Both the position numbers and the translations under genes were made by a program. The notes beneath the pieces were generated by a model. That model had not been told where the DNA came from and did not search any database. It saw only the letters and a program-made list of their open reading frames with translations. Shown here one piece after another: positions 4,920 through 6,127 of a stretch of 6,127 bases of DNA (its first letter is position 1; every line of letters starts with the position of its first letter). Location of the stretch: NCBI GenBank assembly GCA_012839665.1, contig DUMX01000172.1:1-6127 (forward strand), read 5' to 3'. This stretch comes from Gelria sp. Lineage in GTDB: Bacteria > Bacillota > Syntrophomonadia > Syntrophomonadales > Syntrophomonadaceae.

Positions 4920-6127
4920 ATGATAAATCTTACTATAGATGGTAAAGAAATACAGGTTGCTAAAGGGGCTACGCTTCTGGATGCATGCCAGATGGCGGGA
5001 GCAGATCTACCCACCTTGTGTTATGACCCGGAGTTAAGATTGGCAGGTTCCTGCCGCATGTGCGTGGTTGAAGCCAAAGGGCGCCGCAATCTGCTGGCTG
5101 CTTGTGTAACTCCGGCAGAAAACGGCATGGTAATTGAAACCGAAAGTTCGGATGTGGTAGAAGCCAGGAAGGTTATATTGGAACTGCTCTTGGCCCGGCA
5201 TAAACTGGAATGCCATACCTGTGAGAGTGATGGGATATGCAAGCTGCAGGATTACTGCTACCGTTACGGGGTAAAGGATTCGCGCTTTGCGGGTGAAGGT
5301 CCTGACATTTATAAGGACGACCCTAATCCCTTTATAGAGAGAGATTATAACAAATGTATTATGTGTACCCGCTGTGTTCGTGCTTGTGAAGAGATTACCG
5401 GAGCCCAGGCCATTAATGTTGAAGCCCGGGGGCATCATGCTAGAATAGCCACCGCATTTAACGGTAATTTGGCCGATTCTCCCTGTGTATTCTGTGGACA
5501 GTGTGTAATGGTCTGCCCGGTAGGAGCACTAACCAGTAAGGTTTCAGCCCGCAAGGGTAAGTCCTATCAGGTGGATAAGGTTTTAACTACTTGCACCTAT
5601 TGCGGAACCGGGTGTACATTTGAACTTAACGTGAAGGATGATCAGATTGTAGGGGTTACATCAGTACGTGACGAAAACTGGAGTCCGGTCAATCGTGGAG
5701 CACTCTGTGTTAAGGGGCGTTTTGGCTGGGATTTTGTAAATTCCCCTGAGCGCCTTACCACACCGCTTATCCGGGAGAACGGAGAACTGCGTCCCGCCGG
5801 TTGGGATGAGGCTTTGGATTTTGCGGCTGGTAAACTTAAAGAATTAAAAGAAAAACATGGTTCGGATGCTATAGCTATGTTCTCATCGGCCCGGGCTACC
5901 AATGAGGAAAATTACCTGGCCCAGAAACTGATGAGGGCGGTTATCGGTACTAACAATGTTGACCATTGTGCCCGTCTCTGACACTCCGTTACTGTCGCCG
6001 GTCTGGGGGCAGCATTTGGAAGTGGTGCAATGACTAATTCCATTAACGAGTTGCAAAATGATGCAACTGCAATATTCATTATTGGTACCAATACCACGGA
6101 AAATCATCCGGTTATAGGTTACAAAAT
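4920..6127 (+). CDS. fdhA: Selenocysteine-containing formate dehydrogenase catalytic subunit, 3'-truncated by window end
   Basis: This subunit interconverts formate and CO2 at a Mo or W bis-MGD site and passes electrons to NuoEF. About 402 residues are in the window, out of roughly 890 usual for this type. Domains in order: a [2Fe-2S] ferredoxin (Cys34, Cys45, Cys48, Cys62); a His-Cys [4Fe-4S] segment (His94, Cys98, Cys101, Cys107); two ferredoxin [4Fe-4S] sites (Cys146/149/152/156 and Cys189/192/195/199); the molybdopterin oxidoreductase [4Fe-4S] domain (Cys225, Cys228, Cys232, Cys263, with the conserved Lys265 in CVKG); then the start of the catalytic domain. Codon 354 is TGA, read as selenocysteine, in DHCARL-U-HSVTVAGL. 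The frame continues in family-typical sequence (FGSGAMTNSI, IGTNTTENHP) to the window end, where it is still open. There is no Tat signal, so it is cytoplasmic. The N-terminal half resembles hydrogenase HydA/HndD, but the molybdopterin domain settles the identity. Confidence 0.95.
5979..5981 (+). other. In-frame TGA decoded as selenocysteine (Sec354 of FdhA)
   Basis: The TGA falls exactly where formate dehydrogenases carry the Sec or Cys that coordinates Mo/W, after NNVDHCARL and before HSVTVAGL. Reading continues for 48 codons of recognisable FDH sequence without another stop. Decoding requires SelB, tRNA-Sec (selC), SelA and SelD, none of which is in the window. Confidence 0.93.
5990..6014 (+). 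promoter_or_regulatory. Bacterial SECIS hairpin of fdhA
   Basis: Directly after the TGA, the mRNA can fold with C5999-G6005, C5998-G6006, C5996-G6008, U5995-G6009 (wobble), G5994-C6010, U5993-A6011 and C5992-G6012, plus U5990-A6014 beyond a mismatch. There is one internal G-G mismatch (5997/6007). The apical loop is GGUCU (6000-6004), the SelB-recognised loop known from E. coli fdhF, and it begins 18 bases after the TGA, the same spacing as in fdhF. A U also occupies the position equivalent to the functional bulged U17 of fdhF (5995). Confidence 0.85.

Noticed and set aside
4920..5981. Reading fdhA as a pseudogene or a truncated 353-residue protein.
   Set aside because: The TGA is at the known selenocysteine position, is followed by a SECIS-like hairpin, and intact FDH sequence continues in frame.

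Overview
The window reads as chromosomal DNA of an anaerobic, low-to-mid GC Firmicute. The evidence is strong AGGAGGTG-type ribosome sites, frequent GTG starts, and a NuoE/NuoF-linked selenocysteine formate dehydrogenase. The gene set resembles syntrophic or acetogenic clostridia such as Syntrophomonadaceae; that placement is inference from gene content, not from a search. All genes lie on the + strand. No insertion sequence, CRISPR array, tRNA or rRNA was seen.

Region 1 (1-186) has no convincing gene and contains three abutting inverted repeats. Region 2 (187-2662) is a tight three-gene run: a class II (fuculose-phosphate type) aldolase, the 5'-methylthioadenosine/S-adenosylhomocysteine deaminase MtaD, and the molybdenum-cofactor GTPase MobB. 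The first two fit salvage of SAM by-products (methylthioadenosine, 5'-deoxyadenosine, SAH). The run ends at a clear intrinsic terminator (2723-2754).

Region 3 (2755-3172) is an AT-rich gap of about 420 bases with inverted repeats, a 14-base direct repeat and weak promoter-like words, leading into the formate dehydrogenase operon.

Region 4 (3173-6127, running off the end) encodes NuoE, a minimal NuoF and the N-terminal part of the formate dehydrogenase catalytic subunit FdhA. Together they predict a soluble cytoplasmic NAD-linked formate dehydrogenase. Electrons would pass between the Mo/W-bis-MGD-selenocysteine site in FdhA, its chain of Fe-S clusters, and the FMN/NADH site in NuoF. The fdhA frame is interrupted by an in-frame TGA at 5979-5981 that is almost certainly selenocysteine: conserved FDH sequence continues after it, and a SECIS-like hairpin with a GGUCU loop lies 18 nt downstream. 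A reader that treats TGA only as stop would wrongly end the protein at 353 residues. MobB, just upstream, would help make the guanine dinucleotide cofactor this enzyme needs, although the terminator puts it in a different transcription unit.

Nothing here is a wholly new system. The points most worth checking are the selenocysteine recoding, the small NuoF and what it implies about electron bifurcation, the aldolase-deaminase salvage pair, and the structured non-coding stretches.
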